64,000 nucleotides of DNA from Clostridiales bacterium (GTDB lineage Bacteria; Bacillota; Clostridia; Oscillospirales; Oscillospiraceae). The translations under genes and the position numbers were made by a program. This document shows, piece by piece, positions 35,641 through 45,939 of this stretch. Position 1 is the first letter of the stretch. Each line of letters starts with the position of its first letter. Where the stretch lies: assembly GCA_004556755.1 (NCBI GenBank), contig SFFW01000007.1, positions 10,665-74,664 on the forward strand. Direction: 5' to 3'. The notes beneath the pieces were generated by a model, which was given only the letters and a program-made list of their open reading frames with translations, ran no database searches and had not been told where the DNA came from.

Positions 35641-36237
35641 ATGAATAAAATCATTACAGTCGGCAGAGAATTCGGTTCGGGAGGCAGAGAGCTCGGACGC
35701 CGCCTCGCCGAAGAGCTTGGCATCGAGTATTACGACAAGGAGATCATCAGCGAGATCGCAAAAAACACCTCGCTGTCGGAAAAGTACATCCGCTCCGTCG
35801 TGGAGGGCAAGCCGCACAGCCTCTTTCCCATCACGATAGGCAACAGCTTTGCCTATAACACGGACTATCACGTCCGCCAGATTCAGGAGATATTCAAGGC
35901 GCAGACCGAGATCATCTCCTCGCTCGCCGACAAGAGCGACTGCGTCATCATCGGTCGCTGCGCAGACTACATTCTGCGTGAGCGCAAGCCCTGCCGTCTG
36001 TTCGTTTACGCCGATATCGACAGCCGCATACGCCGCTGCCGCAGCAGGCAGGAGGGCGAGAGCCTCACCGATCAGGAGCTTAAACGCCGCATCCTCGCCA
36101 TCGACAAGGACAGAGCCCGCTACTACAACGACTTCACGGGTCAGCGCTGGGGCGACAAGTCCTACTACGACTTCTGCATCAACACCACCGACGTGGTGAT
36201 AAAGGAGATCGTACCCTACATCGCAAAAATGTTTTGA
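35641..36237 (+). CDS. Cytidylate kinase-like family protein
   Basis: This 198-residue protein of the Cytidylate_kin2 group starts IITVGREFGSGGRELGRRLAEELG, a P-loop-like segment of the form GREFGSGG, and has RCADYILRERKPCRLFVYAD and RRCRSRQ downstream, resembling the LID and base-binding parts of CMP kinases. Housekeeping cmk is expected elsewhere, so the substrate is uncertain. It lies 12 bases after the CAT-like gene and 14 bases before the next one. Confidence 0.85.
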   Translation: MNKIITVGREFGSGGRELGRRLAEELGIEYYDKEIISEIAKNTSLSEKYIRSVVEGKPHSLFPITIGNSFAYNTDYHVRQIQEIFKAQTEIISSLADKSDCVIIGRCADYILRERKPCRLFVYADIDSRIRRCRSRQEGESLTDQELKRRILAIDKDRARYYNDFTGQRWGDKSYYDFCINTTDVVIKEIVPYIAKMF

Positions 36238-36251
36238 AACGGAGAACCGAA

Positions 36252-36587
36252 ATGCTGGAGCTTGATAACGTAAGTAAGTTTTTTGATGCGATAAGTTCCG
36301 ATGAGGAGCTGAGCCGCCGCATTGAGACGGCGCTTGCTAACTACCCCGGAAGCCTTGAAATGCGGGAGTTTTTGGTGGAGGACATTCTGTTCCCCATCGC
36401 CGAGGAGCTGGGGCTTCCCTTCACGCTGACGGAGCTTATGGGCTTTGAGGCAAAGCTCAAGGCACAGCGTCAGGAGGAGATCGTCTCCCACGACGACGAT
36501 CCGGACTTTGAGATTCCCGAATATTCCTACTGGCTCTTGGACCGAGGCTGGAGCAACGAGGAATCCAAATTCTGCGGCGACAAATAA
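36252..36587 (+). CDS. Small acidic protein with Nif11-like N-terminal region
   Basis: This 111-residue acidic protein has residues 6-25 (NVSKFFDAISSDEELSRRIE) and 43-60 (LVEDILFPIAEELGLPFTLT) recalling the two helices of Nif11-type leader or helper domains. The C-terminus is tryptophan-rich and has a single cysteine (WLLDRGW...CGDK). No peptide-modifying enzyme lies nearby, so a natural-product precursor role is not supported. The ATG follows GGAG by 7 bases; it ends before a strong terminator. Function unknown. Confidence 0.55.
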   Translation: MLELDNVSKFFDAISSDEELSRRIETALANYPGSLEMREFLVEDILFPIAEELGLPFTLTELMGFEAKLKAQRQEEIVSHDDDPDFEIPEYSYWLLDRGWSNEESKFCGDK

Positions 36588-36600
36588 TATAATGTATGCG

Positions 36601-36633
36601 AAAACCGCCGGACTCAATGAGTCCGGCGGTTTT
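36601..36633. terminator. Bidirectional terminator
   Basis: AAAACCGCCGGACTC and GAGTCCGGCGGTTTT flank a 3-base loop between convergent genes. Confidence 0.9.
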
Positions 36634-36640
36634 GCGCTTC

Positions 36641-37147
36641 TTATTTAAGATTTAGCTTTTCCAGAGGGAGGGCGAGGTACAGGGCGGAGCCCGCTACCAT
36701 GCCGAAGGCGCCCTGAATCGCATTCATCGGTACGTTTGCGATGACGCCGTAACCGTAGCCGAGTATCCAATACTCATACACAAAGTAGCCGGCGACCATG
36801 AAAAGCTCGGCGGCAAAGGACGCCAAAAACGCATTCACCGCAGGCTTTTTGAACACACCGCCACGCAGGATGAGTCCCGCAATGAGCGCCATGAGCGCCT
36901 TTATCACAAAGGTGCCGGGTGCGTACAGCATATAGCCCGTGATGACGTCGGCAAGCCCGGAGCCGATTCCCGCCGCCAATGCGCCCCACAGGGGTCCGAG
37001 GGCGAACGCCGAGAGAATGACGAGCGCATCGCCTGCGTGTATATACCCGCCCAATGGGGTGGGAATATGGGGAACCAGCGTCGTCACGCAGCAGAGCGCC
37101 GCAAACAACGCCGAAACCACCAAGGTCTTAGTTTTCTTGTCCTGCAC
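36641..37147 (-). CDS. ECF transporter S component
   Basis: This 168-residue protein with about six membrane segments has the ECF substrate-binding layout: VVSALFAALCCVTTLVPHIPTPLGGYIHAGDALVILSA-type N-terminus, then GPLWGALAAGIGSGLADVITGY. It captures a vitamin or similar small molecule and works with the shared EcfAA'T module coded elsewhere. The ligand cannot be told from sequence; the pattern resembles HmpT/pantothenate-type S components. The start is GTG; it overlaps the upstream GNAT gene by 20 bases. Confidence 0.82.
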   Translation of the reverse strand: MQDKKTKTLVVSALFAALCCVTTLVPHIPTPLGGYIHAGDALVILSAFALGPLWGALAAGIGSGLADVITGYMLYAPGTFVIKALMALIAGLILRGGVFKKPAVNAFLASFAAELFMVAGYFVYEYWILGYGYGVIANVPMNAIQGAFGMVAGSALYLALPLEKLNLK

Positions 37148-37721
37148 TGATATTCACCGCTCTTTCTATCCTGATGTTGCGCAGAAGGACCGCAGAGCCG
37201 ATGCTGCGCTCGTAGATCTCGGGGATTATGCGCCCAATGATGCCCTCGGCGCTTTTTCTGCTCTTGAGGGGGCAGTTCAAAATGTGGGTCTTTACCCCGT
37301 TTTTATAGTACCTGCACGGTATCTCCTCAAAGCCGAAGTTCTCGTAAAACTCCTTCGTTGAGTCAAAATTCACCTCGCCGCCTTCGTATTCGGGAAGCTC
37401 GATGAGCAGACCCTGCTTGTCACGGTAGCGGTCTATGATGAGGTGCAGACTGTTCTCGCGGTAGCCGCCCTCACGGTACCACGGCATGACGCAGAAATAG
37501 TTTATCAGCGGGTAGCCGTACATACCTCTGTGCGACACGAAGGCATACGCCACTACGACGTTCACACGGTCGTCGCTTATCAGCAGCAGCTCCATCTCGT
37601 CACGGCGCACCGCACTTTGAATGTTCAGATGCGGCACAAGCTCCGGCTTGCGAAATTCATACCGCAAAAGCCCGTAGTAGTTGCGTACATCCTTGGGTTT
37701 AGCCTTTTTAAGTACCAGCAT
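37128..37721 (-). CDS. GNAT family N-acetyltransferase
   Basis: This 197-residue protein has a GNAT-like core: LLISDDRVNVVVAYAFVSHRG, then NYFCVMPWYREGGYRENSLHLIIDRYRD as the acetyl-CoA region, then FYENFGFEEIPCRYYKNG near the end. ATG 37721 is supported by AAGGTG 6 bases upstream; the 48 in-frame codons before it overlap the ABC transporter gene and lack support. The acceptor substrate is unknown. It lies 31 bases after the ABC transporter gene. Confidence 0.75.
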   Translation of the reverse strand: MLVLKKAKPKDVRNYYGLLRYEFRKPELVPHLNIQSAVRRDEMELLLISDDRVNVVVAYAFVSHRGMYGYPLINYFCVMPWYREGGYRENSLHLIIDRYRDKQGLLIELPEYEGGEVNFDSTKEFYENFGFEEIPCRYYKNGVKTHILNCPLKSRKSAEGIIGRIIPEIYERSIGSAVLLRNIRIERAVNISAGQEN

Positions 37722-37752
37722 TTCCGTCACCTTGTTCCTTTCGTTTCCGATT

Positions 37753-39480
37753 TTACTGCTGCGCCCTGTAAAGCTGCGCATATATGCCGTTGCGCTCAAG
37801 CAGGCTCTCGTGCGTCCCCGTCTCGGCGACCGAGCCGTGTTCGATGACGGCGATGGTGTCCGCATTTCTGACGGTGGAAAGCCTGTGCGCTATAATTATA
37901 ACCGTTCTGCCCGCACTCAGCCTGTCGAGCGATGCCTGTATGCGCCGCTCCGTCACGGTGTCGAGCGCACTGGTCGCCTCGTCGAGAATGAGTATCTTCG
38001 GGTTTTTGAGAAACAGTCTTGCTATCGAAATTCTCTGCTTCTGCCCGCCGGAGAGCATCACTCCCCGCTCGCCTATGTAGCTGTCATAGCCGTTGGGCAT
38101 CTGCATTATCTCGTCGTGTATCTCCGCAAGGCGGGCGGCGTTTTCGATCTCCGCATCGCTTGCATCGGGTCTGCCGTAGCGGATGTTGTCACGCACGGTG
38201 CCGGCAAACATATACACGTCCTGCTGAATGACGCCGACGCTGCGGTGCAGCGACTGCTGCTTTATGTTCCGAACGTCGATGCCGTCTATCTTTATACTGC
38301 CGGAGTCGAGATCGTAAAACCTGAGTATGAGCTGGCTGAGGGTGGTCTTGCCGCCGCCGGAGGGCCCGATGAGTGCAAGACTTCTTCCCGGCTCGACCTT
38401 TAAGCTCACATGGGACAGCACCTGCGCTTCCCCGTAGCCGAAGCAGACGTCGCAAAGCTCGACCTCGCCCGTGACCTTGCCAAGCTCGACGGCGTTCGGT
38501 GCATCCGTCACGGTGGGCTTTGTGTTCATAAGCTCAAGGAAGCGGGTAAAGCCCGCAGAGCCTTGCATATACTGCTCGATGAACATCGCAAGCTTGCGCA
38601 CAGGGGTCACGAAGGTGGAGACGTACAGCGTAAAGGTTATGAGGTCTATGTAGTCCATGCGCCCACACATGATGAGCAGTCCGCCGACGGCAATGACTGC
38701 GACCGGCATTATGGACAGCGTAAACTCCATGCCGCTCTGGAACAGTCCCATTGCCTTATAATAATCCGATTTTGCGCTTCTGTAAAGACCGTTTGCTTCG
38801 TCAAATTTAACAAGTTCAAGGTCCTCGTTAGCGAAAGCCTTTGCGGTCCGGATACCGGAGACGCTGTTTTCGATGGCGGAGTAGATAACACCCGTCTTTT
38901 TCTTGACCTCGATGTTTGCGTCCCGCATTTTAAGGCGCTGGCTCAGCGTGAACCAAATGCACAGCGGCAGGAGGATAAGCAGCACGAGTGCAAGCTGCCA
39001 CTGTATCGTGAACATCAGGATCATTGCGCCGACTATGGTGACGGTGCAGATGATGATATTCTCCGGTCCGTGGTGCGCAAGCTCCGTGATCTCGAAAAGG
39101 TCGCTTGTGAGCCGGCTCATCACGGTGCCGGTGCGGTTGCGGTCGAAGTAGTCAAAGCCTAAGGTCTGTACATGGAGGAACAGGTCCCGCCGCATATTCG
39201 CCTCGATATGCACACCCATGCGGTGGCCGAGGACGGTGATTATATAGTACAGCAGCGATTTCAGCAGATACGCCGCAACGAGAATGAGCATCACGACGAA
39301 AAAGGTCGTGAACATCCGCTGCGGCAGATAGGTCTGCATTGCGTTTTTCGAGACGTAGGGGAACACGAGATCGACCGCCGACACAAGCACTGCACAGCAC
39401 ATATCGAGTATGAAGAGCTTTTTCTCGTCCCTTATGTAGTCCACGAAAATCGAAAGCGGTTTCTTAGTATAATCTTTCAT
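37753..39480 (-). CDS. ABC transporter, fused permease and ATPase (MsbA/BmrA type)
   Basis: This 575-residue half transporter has a six-helix membrane domain (about 20-310) and an ATPase domain with Walker A GPSGGGKTTLS near residue 371, signature LSGGQKQRIS and Walker B ILILDEATSALD. The expected role is homodimeric export of lipids, drugs or peptides. The ATG overlaps the rnhA stop codon by ATGA. It is part of the long leftward run behind gyrA. Confidence 0.92.
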   Translation of the reverse strand: MKDYTKKPLSIFVDYIRDEKKLFILDMCCAVLVSAVDLVFPYVSKNAMQTYLPQRMFTTFFVVMLILVAAYLLKSLLYYIITVLGHRMGVHIEANMRRDLFLHVQTLGFDYFDRNRTGTVMSRLTSDLFEITELAHHGPENIIICTVTIVGAMILMFTIQWQLALVLLILLPLCIWFTLSQRLKMRDANIEVKKKTGVIYSAIENSVSGIRTAKAFANEDLELVKFDEANGLYRSAKSDYYKAMGLFQSGMEFTLSIMPVAVIAVGGLLIMCGRMDYIDLITFTLYVSTFVTPVRKLAMFIEQYMQGSAGFTRFLELMNTKPTVTDAPNAVELGKVTGEVELCDVCFGYGEAQVLSHVSLKVEPGRSLALIGPSGGGKTTLSQLILRFYDLDSGSIKIDGIDVRNIKQQSLHRSVGVIQQDVYMFAGTVRDNIRYGRPDASDAEIENAARLAEIHDEIMQMPNGYDSYIGERGVMLSGGQKQRISIARLFLKNPKILILDEATSALDTVTERRIQASLDRLSAGRTVIIIAHRLSTVRNADTIAVIEHGSVAETGTHESLLERNGIYAQLYRAQQ

Positions 39481-39920
39481 TTCAAGGCATATTTGTCCCG
39501 CTCCGCCACGGCGAGAGCGTCGCAGCGGTTGTTGTATTCGTTCTCTGCATGACCCTTCACCCAGTGACAGTGAAGCTCATGCTTTGCCGCTTCTTTTAAA
39601 AGCTTCTCCCAGAGGTCGGGGTTTAGGGCGGGCTTTTTGTCGGACTTTATCCAGCCCTTTTTCCGCCACGACTCCGCCCAGCCCTTCGACAGTGCGTCGA
39701 TGACGTACTTCGAGTCGGAGTAAAGCTCCACGATGCAGGGTTCCTTTAGCGCCGACAGCGCTGCGATGACGCCCGAAAGCTCCATGCGGTTGTTGGTCGT
39801 CTCCTTCTCGCCGCCGGACATGACCTTTTCCCTGCCCATGTAGCGCAGTATCGCACCCCAACCGCCGGGTCCGGGATTGCCGGAGCAGGCGCCGTCGGTA
39901 TATATCGTTACCGTTTTCAT
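39477..39920 (-). CDS. rnhA: Ribonuclease HI
   Basis: This 147-residue RNase H1 degrades RNA in RNA-DNA hybrids. The four acidic catalytic residues are visible: D in IYTDGACSGNPGPGGWG, E in NNRMELSGVIAAL, D in LYSDSKYVIDAL and D in YNNRCDALA. WVKGHAENEYNNRCD is the conserved loop. Both ends overlap neighbours by ATGA. Placement behind gyrA fits a replication-related cluster. Confidence 0.96.
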   Translation of the reverse strand: MKTVTIYTDGACSGNPGPGGWGAILRYMGREKVMSGGEKETTNNRMELSGVIAALSALKEPCIVELYSDSKYVIDALSKGWAESWRKKGWIKSDKKPALNPDLWEKLLKEAAKHELHCHWVKGHAENEYNNRCDALAVAERDKYALK

Positions 39921-40339
39921 GCGTTTCGTTCCTGCTTCTCGTAGCGCTCCTGCATCATGGCGTACTCCTCCTTGGTGATGAGACCGTCCTTAAGGAAGGC
40001 GTCGAGCTGCTCGGCACGGCGGTCGTGGTCATGCCCGGTGCTTGCTCTCATGCAGTCGGAGTCGTAATACTCCCTTGCGGGAGCGGAGGGGCGCATCGGA
40101 CGCTGCGGCGCTGAGGGAGAACTCTCGCTCTCGCTCGGTCTTGCGGCGGTGCTTTTCTTTCTTGCAGCTAAAAGCACCGGCACGGCGATTGCAGCGGCAG
40201 CCGCAATGAGGATAAACCCCAGGCCGTTCGTCTCCTGCGCAAGCTCTCCCGCAAAAAAGATCACGCCGATAACTATCCAAAATACCACAGATTTAAGGCA
40301 GCCCGCATTGTTCTGTTTGTTCGAGTTGTTGCCGTTCAT
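39917..40339 (-). CDS. Two-pass membrane protein with SHOCT-type C-terminus
   Basis: This 140-residue protein has two hydrophobic segments (about 16-35 and 40-59), a Ser/Pro/Arg-rich linker, and a C-terminal short helical motif RAEQLDAFLKDGLITKEEYAMMQERY matching SHOCT domains, which mediate oligomerisation or binding. Its function is unknown. It follows gyrA by 12 bases and overlaps rnhA by ATGA. Confidence 0.75.
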   Translation of the reverse strand: MNGNNSNKQNNAGCLKSVVFWIVIGVIFFAGELAQETNGLGFILIAAAAAIAVPVLLAARKKSTAARPSESESSPSAPQRPMRPSAPAREYYDSDCMRASTGHDHDRRAEQLDAFLKDGLITKEEYAMMQERYEKQERNA

Positions 40340-40351
40340 GGCGCAACCTCC

Positions 40352-42844
40352 TTACTGCTCCGCTTCGGCTTCCGCATCCGCCTCGTCCTTTTCCGCCGTC
40401 GCAACGGAGATGACCTTTGTCTCGCCGCCGAGACGCATGACACGGACGCCCTGCGTCGATCTGCCGAGGACGCTGATGCTGCCGACGTCCATGCGGATCA
40501 TGGTGCCGTCGTTCGAGATGACAAGCAGATCCTCCTGTCCGGTGACGACCTTCACGTCCGCCACAAGTCCCGTCTTTTCGGTGACGTTGTAGTTCTTGAC
40601 GCCCATGCCGCCTCGGTTCTGAACGCTGTACTCGCTGACCTCGGTGCGCTTGCCGTAGCCGTTTTCGGTTATGGACAGCAGCGTGCTGCCTTCGGCGGCA
40701 ATGCCCGCACCGACGACGAGGTCGCCCTCACGAAGGCGTATGCCTCTGACGCCGACGGCGTCACGTCCCATGGAGCGCACGTCGTTTTCGTCGAAGCACA
40801 CGGACATACCGTCCTTCGTCGCAATGATTATCTTACAGCCTCCGTCCGTCTGCAAAACGGTCATCAGCTCGTCGCCCTCGTCGAGCGAAAGCGCCCTTAT
40901 GCCGTTGGAGCGGATGTTTTTAAACAGGCTCTGCGCCGTGCGCTTGACCGTGCCTCTGCGGGTCACGAACATGAGGAAGCTCTCCTCGTCGATGCCCCTG
41001 CCGGCTATCATGGCGCTGACCTTCTCGCCCGGCTCTATGGGGATGATGTTAACGATGTTGCTGCCCCGTGCGGTCCTGCCCGCCTCCGGGATGCGGTAGC
41101 CCTTGCGGACGTACACCTTGCCGAGGTTCGTGAAGAACAGGATATTGTCGTGCGTCGATGCGGTGAACACCGTTTCGACAAAGTCCTCGTCCCTCGTGGA
41201 CATGGCGCGCACGCCCTTGCCGCCTCTGCCCTGCGCCTTGTATTCGCTTGCGGGCAGGCGCTTTATATAGCCGTTGTGCGTGAGCGTGTAAACGCAGTCC
41301 TCCTCGTCGATGAGATCCTCTATGTCGATCTCGTCCTCAAGGTCCTGTATCTCGGTCTTGCGCTCGTCGCCGTAGCGGTCACGAATATCGCAAAGCTCGG
41401 TCTTTAAAACGCCTTTGATCTTTTCGGGATCGGCGAGCAGCTCCTTGTAATACGCTATTTTCGCCTCAAGCTCGTTATACTCGTTCTGGAGCCTCTCCCT
41501 GTCAAGACCCTGAAGCGCCTTGAGACGCATATCGAGTATCGCCTGCGCCTGAACGTCGCTGAGTCCGAAGCGCTGCATGAGATTCTGCTTTGCGTCGTCA
41601 TAGCTGCTGCGGATTATGCGGATGACCTCGTCGATATTGTCCTGCGCAATGAGCAGACCCTCAAGAAGGTGCGCCCGCTCCTCCGCCTTGCGGAGATCGT
41701 AGCGTGTCCTTCTGACGATAAGCTCCTCCTGGAAGGTGAGGTACTCGTCGATTATGTGGCGGAGGTTCAGTATCTTGGGCTGGCTCTGATTGTTCACCAG
41801 TGCCAGCATATTTATCGAAAAGCTGGTCTGAAGCTGGGTCTGGGTGAGCAGGCGGTTTAGCACGACCTGCGGATTTGCGTCCCTTTTCAGTTCTATGACT
41901 ATGCGCATACCGTTGCGGTCGGTCTCGTCACGGAGGTCGGATATGCCCTCGATGCGCTTGTCACGCACGTTCTCGGCGATCGCCGCAATGAGCTGACGCT
42001 TGTTGACCTGATACGGCAGCTCGGTAACGATTATGCGTATCCTGTCCTTGCCGAACTCCTCAAACTCGGTGCGGGCTCGCATTATGACTCTGCCCCGTCC
42101 GGTCATGTACGCCTGACGGATGCCGGCTCTGCCCATGATTATGCCCTTCGTGGGGAAGTCGGGACCCTTGACGTGCTGCAAAAGCTCGCTCATCGTCGCT
42201 TCCGGGTTATCCAAAACGCAGATGCAGGCGTTTATCACCTCGGTGAGGTTATGCGGCGGAATGTTCGTCGCCATGCCGACGGCGATGCCGCTTGAGCCGT
42301 TCACCAGCAGGTTCGGGAAGCGGGACGGAAGCACCATCGGCTCCTGCCTCGTCTCGTCGAAGTTCGGGAGGAAATCGACCGTCTCCTTGTCGATGTCACG
42401 GAGCATCTCGTCGCACATCCTCGCCATGCGTGCCTCGGTGTATCGGTAAGCCGCAGGGGGGTCGCCGTCCACGGAGCCGAAGTTGCCGTGACCCTCGATG
42501 AGCGGGTAGCGCATCGAGAAGTCCTGCGCAAGTCTGACGAGTGCGTCGTACACCGATGCGTCGCCGTGGGGGTGGTACCTACCCAAAACGTCGCCGACGG
42601 CGGTCGCACATTTTCTGAACGGCTTGTCGTGCGTGAGATTGTCCTCGTACATCGCATACAGTATGCGGCGGTGTACGGGCTTCAAGCCGTCACGCACGTC
42701 GGGGAGCGCACGTCCCACGATGACGCTCATGGCGTATTCTATATAGCTGGTCTTCATTTCCTTGACCAGCTCGGATTCGACTATCGCCTGCTGGGGAAAT
42801 GCGATGTCCTCCGGCTTGTAATCCGTATTCTTTCTTAATGCCAT
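40352..42844 (-). CDS. gyrA: DNA gyrase subunit A
   Basis: This 830-residue subunit cuts and rejoins DNA during supercoiling. The active-site tyrosine is Y135 in AAYRYTEAR. The quinolone-determining region reads [10 protein letters not shown] (residues 91-100), with alanine at the E. coli Ser83 position. The C-terminal half has the six beta-pinwheel repeats, including the GyrA box QGRGGKG near residue 538. The RBS AGAGGAG precedes the ATG. An acyltransferase gene separates it from gyrB, which is unusual. Confidence 0.97.
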   Translation of the reverse strand: MALRKNTDYKPEDIAFPQQAIVESELVKEMKTSYIEYAMSVIVGRALPDVRDGLKPVHRRILYAMYEDNLTHDKPFRKCATAVGDVLGRYHPHGDASVYDALVRLAQDFSMRYPLIEGHGNFGSVDGDPPAAYRYTEARMARMCDEMLRDIDKETVDFLPNFDETRQEPMVLPSRFPNLLVNGSSGIAVGMATNIPPHNLTEVINACICVLDNPEATMSELLQHVKGPDFPTKGIIMGRAGIRQAYMTGRGRVIMRARTEFEEFGKDRIRIIVTELPYQVNKRQLIAAIAENVRDKRIEGISDLRDETDRNGMRIVIELKRDANPQVVLNRLLTQTQLQTSFSINMLALVNNQSQPKILNLRHIIDEYLTFQEELIVRRTRYDLRKAEERAHLLEGLLIAQDNIDEVIRIIRSSYDDAKQNLMQRFGLSDVQAQAILDMRLKALQGLDRERLQNEYNELEAKIAYYKELLADPEKIKGVLKTELCDIRDRYGDERKTEIQDLEDEIDIEDLIDEEDCVYTLTHNGYIKRLPASEYKAQGRGGKGVRAMSTRDEDFVETVFTASTHDNILFFTNLGKVYVRKGYRIPEAGRTARGSNIVNIIPIEPGEKVSAMIAGRGIDEESFLMFVTRRGTVKRTAQSLFKNIRSNGIRALSLDEGDELMTVLQTDGGCKIIIATKDGMSVCFDENDVRSMGRDAVGVRGIRLREGDLVVGAGIAAEGSTLLSITENGYGKRTEVSEYSVQNRGGMGVKNYNVTEKTGLVADVKVVTGQEDLLVISNDGTMIRMDVGSISVLGRSTQGVRVMRLGGETKVISVATAEKDEADAEAEAEQ

Positions 42845-42935
42845 TTTTTCTATTACTCCTCTTTCAATGCGAACCGAGATTTATCTTATCTCCCTTGCCG
42901 CAGCCCGGTTGCGAAACCGCGGTCAAAGCCCGAAA

Positions 42936-43964
42936 TCAGACTATCCATTTTCTTAAAATCGGTATGTGCGATATTACCCAATAGACCGCAGTGCTTGCAG
43001 CAGTTATCGCTATCGTCAGCAGCGGTATCAGCACTATCGGAGTTGCCAAATTAAAGCCGCCGAAATGATGTATTAAACGAAGCACAAATATATGACAGAG
43101 ATATATGCAGAACGATGATTTTGACATATACACGACAAAATCTCTGCCCTTCCGTATTCTGCCGCCGAAATTCAGACATAGAATGTATATTCCCGACGCA
43201 TACAGGCATATCGCAACGCTCATTCCTTCGAGACTGCTTGTATACAAAGTGCCGTTAGCCCTCGACACAAGCATCGTCGGTAAAAAGACTGCGGCAAAGC
43301 CGACACCGGCAAGAGCCGCACCGAGACCGGTCGATGGTCTTTTGCTGCTCAGATACCATCCGAGAACGCCGTAACCAATGGATGCATATGTCATATTTAT
43401 CGCCCACTGCAGCGGAAAACCGGTTATCAGACTGAAGGGTCGAAACGGTTTCACGGTCGGGTACACTATGCCTAATATTAACCATATCAGCAGAAAGTAA
43501 CGCATTTCCCTCTCCGATGCGTTTTTCACAAAGCTGCGTGTCACGGGGAGAAAGAAGTATACGAGTAGCATGATGTGGATGTAATAAAGATGAAACTCCT
43601 GATCGAACAGCAGTATTTCCTTTATCGAACGTATAATCCCGTCAAAATTCAAGCTGCCGCTTAAATACAGTCTGCTCAGCTTATAGGCAAACGCCCAGAA
43701 CAACATTGCCGTTACAAGTCTCAGCACATTATGCAGATACAGTTTTTTAAGCGTGATCTCTTTTTCCGGACGAAGCATCAGCGCTCCCGAGCACATGAGG
43801 AAAAGCGGGACTCCTGCTCCGCAGAGAGATCTCCATACTACCGATGCGTCATACTGCCATGTTCCGACGATACCTAATTCCGTAATAGCGGTTGCGGAAA
43901 CATGGATCATTACAACACTTACAATCGCTATAAATTTTATCAGGTCGATTTCAATACGTCTCAT
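42936..43964 (-). CDS. Acyltransferase family membrane protein (Acyl_transf_3)
   Basis: This 342-residue protein has about ten membrane segments. The family signature at the start is RRIEIDLIKFIAIVSVVMIHVSA, with the conserved histidine H22, followed by GAGVPLFLMCSGALMLRP. Members O-acylate sugars or cell-surface polymers. Base composition is clearly more AT-rich than the flanking gyrase genes, and codons such as ATA, TAT and AAA are common. The gene is inserted between gyrB and gyrA, 13 bases after gyrB, with a weak ribosome site. I infer lateral gain. The substrate is unknown. Confidence 0.88.
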   Translation of the reverse strand: MRRIEIDLIKFIAIVSVVMIHVSATAITELGIVGTWQYDASVVWRSLCGAGVPLFLMCSGALMLRPEKEITLKKLYLHNVLRLVTAMLFWAFAYKLSRLYLSGSLNFDGIIRSIKEILLFDQEFHLYYIHIMLLVYFFLPVTRSFVKNASEREMRYFLLIWLILGIVYPTVKPFRPFSLITGFPLQWAINMTYASIGYGVLGWYLSSKRPSTGLGAALAGVGFAAVFLPTMLVSRANGTLYTSSLEGMSVAICLYASGIYILCLNFGGRIRKGRDFVVYMSKSSFCIYLCHIFVLRLIHHFGGFNLATPIVLIPLLTIAITAASTAVYWVISHIPILRKWIV

Positions 43965-43977
43965 TTCTTAATGCTTT

Positions 43978-45909
43978 TTAATAATCGAGATTTACTGCGT
44001 ACTTGGCGTTTTCTTCGATAAACGCCTTTCTCGGCTCGACCTGTTCACCCATCAAAACGGTGAATATCTCGTCCGCCTTCACCGCATCCTCAAGGCAGAT
44101 ACGGCGCAGGGTGCGGGTCTCCGGGTTCATGGTCGTCTCCCAAAGCTCGTGCGGGTTCATCTCGCCCAAGCCCTTAAAGCGGCTTATATCGACCTTTGCG
44201 TTGGGGTTGTCGCCCCTCAGCTCGGCGGACACTCTGTCCCTCTCCTCGTCGGAGAATGCGACCCTCGTCTGCTTGCCTCGTGTCAGCTTATACAGCGGAG
44301 GCACGGCGGAGTACACATAGCCCTGCTCGATGAGAGGACGCATGAAGCGGAAGAAAAACGTCAGCATAAGAGTTCTGATATGCGCACCGTCAACGTCGGC
44401 ATCCGCCATGATGACTATCTTGTGATAGCGCAGCTTTGTTATGTCGAACTCGTCGCCTATACCGGCGCCCAGTGCGGTTATGACGGGTGCCAGCTTGTCG
44501 TTGCCGTACACCTTGTCGGCTCTCGCCTTTTCGACGTTGAGCATCTTGCCCCAAAGCGGGAGTATCGCCTGGAATCTCGAATCCCTGCCCTGCGTTGCGG
44601 AGCCGCCTGCGGAGTCGCCCTCGACGATGTACAGCTCGGTGAGCGATGCGTCCCTCTCGTTGCAGTCACGCAGCTTATCGGGCATCTGTCCCGACTCAAG
44701 CCCCGTCTTCCTGCGAACGGACTCCCTCGCCTTTCTTGCGGCCTCTCTCGCCCTCGATGCGGTCATAGCCTTTTCGAGTATCGCCTTGCCGACGGCGGGG
44801 TTTTCCTCCAAAAACTGCTCCAGCTTATCGGACACGACACCGTCCACGAGCGTGCGCATTTCGGAGTTGCCGAGCTTTGCCTTGGTCTGACCCTCAAACT
44901 GCGGCTCGGTGAGCTTTACGGATATGACTGCGGTCATACCCTCGCGGCAGTCCTCGCCTGAGAGCTTGTCGTCGTTTTTGAGTATGCCCGCCTTTATGCC
45001 GTAGGCGTTTAAAACTCTCGTGAGCGCCGTGCGGAAGCCGGTCTCGTGCATACCGCCCTCGGGCGTGTGGATGTTGTTTGCAAACGAGACTATGACCTCG
45101 TTATAGCTGTCGTTATATTGCAGGGCGATCTCCGCCTCGGAGTCCTTTCTCTCGCCCCTCATGTATATGACGTTCTGATGCAGCGGCGTTTTGTTCTGAT
45201 TTATGAAGCTCACGAACTCACGGATACCGCCCTCGTAGCACATCTCGTCCTTTTTCTCTTTTCCGGGGCGTCTGTCCTCGGTCGAGATGAAAAGTCCGGC
45301 GTTTAAAAACGCCTGCTCCCTCATGCGGGTGTGCAGCGTATCGTAATCGAACACCGTCTCCTCGAACATCTGAGGATCGGGCTTAAAGCGCACCGTGGTG
45401 CCGCTGCGGTCGGTGTCGCCTATTATCTTCATCTCCTGAGTGATGTTGCCTCTGGAGAATTTCATTTCGTAGATCTTACCGTTTTTATGAACGTGGACGC
45501 AGAGCCACTCGCTCATTGCGTTGACGACGCTTGCGCCGACGCCGTGCAGACCGCCGGAGACCTTATAGCCCCCGCCGCCGAATTTGCCGCCTGCGTGCAG
45601 CACGGTGAAAACGACCTCAAGCGCACTCTTCCCCGTCTGCTCCTGAACGTCCACGGGGATGCCTCTGCCGTTGTCCCTGACGCATATCACGTCGCCCTCC
45701 TCGATGACTACCTCGATGCGGCTGCAATAGCCCGCAAGCGCCTCGTCTATGGAGTTGTCGACGATCTCGTACACAAGGTGGTGCAGACCAGACGCCGAGG
45801 TCGAGCCTATATACATGCCCGGACGCTTTCTTACCGCCTCAAGCCCTTCAAGCACCTGTATCTGTGATGCGTCATATTCCTGAGTTATCTTCTCATTGAT
45901 CTCAGCCAT
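43978..45909 (-). CDS. gyrB: DNA gyrase subunit B
   Basis: This 643-residue ATPase subunit has the GHKL motifs [14 protein letters not shown] and [22 protein letters not shown], and a TOPRIM domain with [14 protein letters not shown], then [15 protein letters not shown]. The C-terminus has [16 protein letters not shown]. It lacks the long insertion of enterobacterial GyrB, as usual in Firmicutes. It is cotranscribed behind recF and remB. Confidence 0.97.
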   Translation of the reverse strand: MAEINEKITQEYDASQIQVLEGLEAVRKRPGMYIGSTSASGLHHLVYEIVDNSIDEALAGYCSRIEVVIEEGDVICVRDNGRGIPVDVQEQTGKSALEVVFTVLHAGGKFGGGGYKVSGGLHGVGASVVNAMSEWLCVHVHKNGKIYEMKFSRGNITQEMKIIGDTDRSGTTVRFKPDPQMFEETVFDYDTLHTRMREQAFLNAGLFISTEDRRPGKEKKDEMCYEGGIREFVSFINQNKTPLHQNVIYMRGERKDSEAEIALQYNDSYNEVIVSFANNIHTPEGGMHETGFRTALTRVLNAYGIKAGILKNDDKLSGEDCREGMTAVISVKLTEPQFEGQTKAKLGNSEMRTLVDGVVSDKLEQFLEENPAVGKAILEKAMTASRAREAARKARESVRRKTGLESGQMPDKLRDCNERDASLTELYIVEGDSAGGSATQGRDSRFQAILPLWGKMLNVEKARADKVYGNDKLAPVITALGAGIGDEFDITKLRYHKIVIMADADVDGAHIRTLMLTFFFRFMRPLIEQGYVYSAVPPLYKLTRGKQTRVAFSDEERDRVSAELRGDNPNAKVDISRFKGLGEMNPHELWETTMNPETRTLRRICLEDAVKADEIFTVLMGEQVEPRKAFIEENAKYAVNLDY

Positions 45910-45939
45910 TTCCGTTCGCCTTTCGTTCTTTATTTTCCG

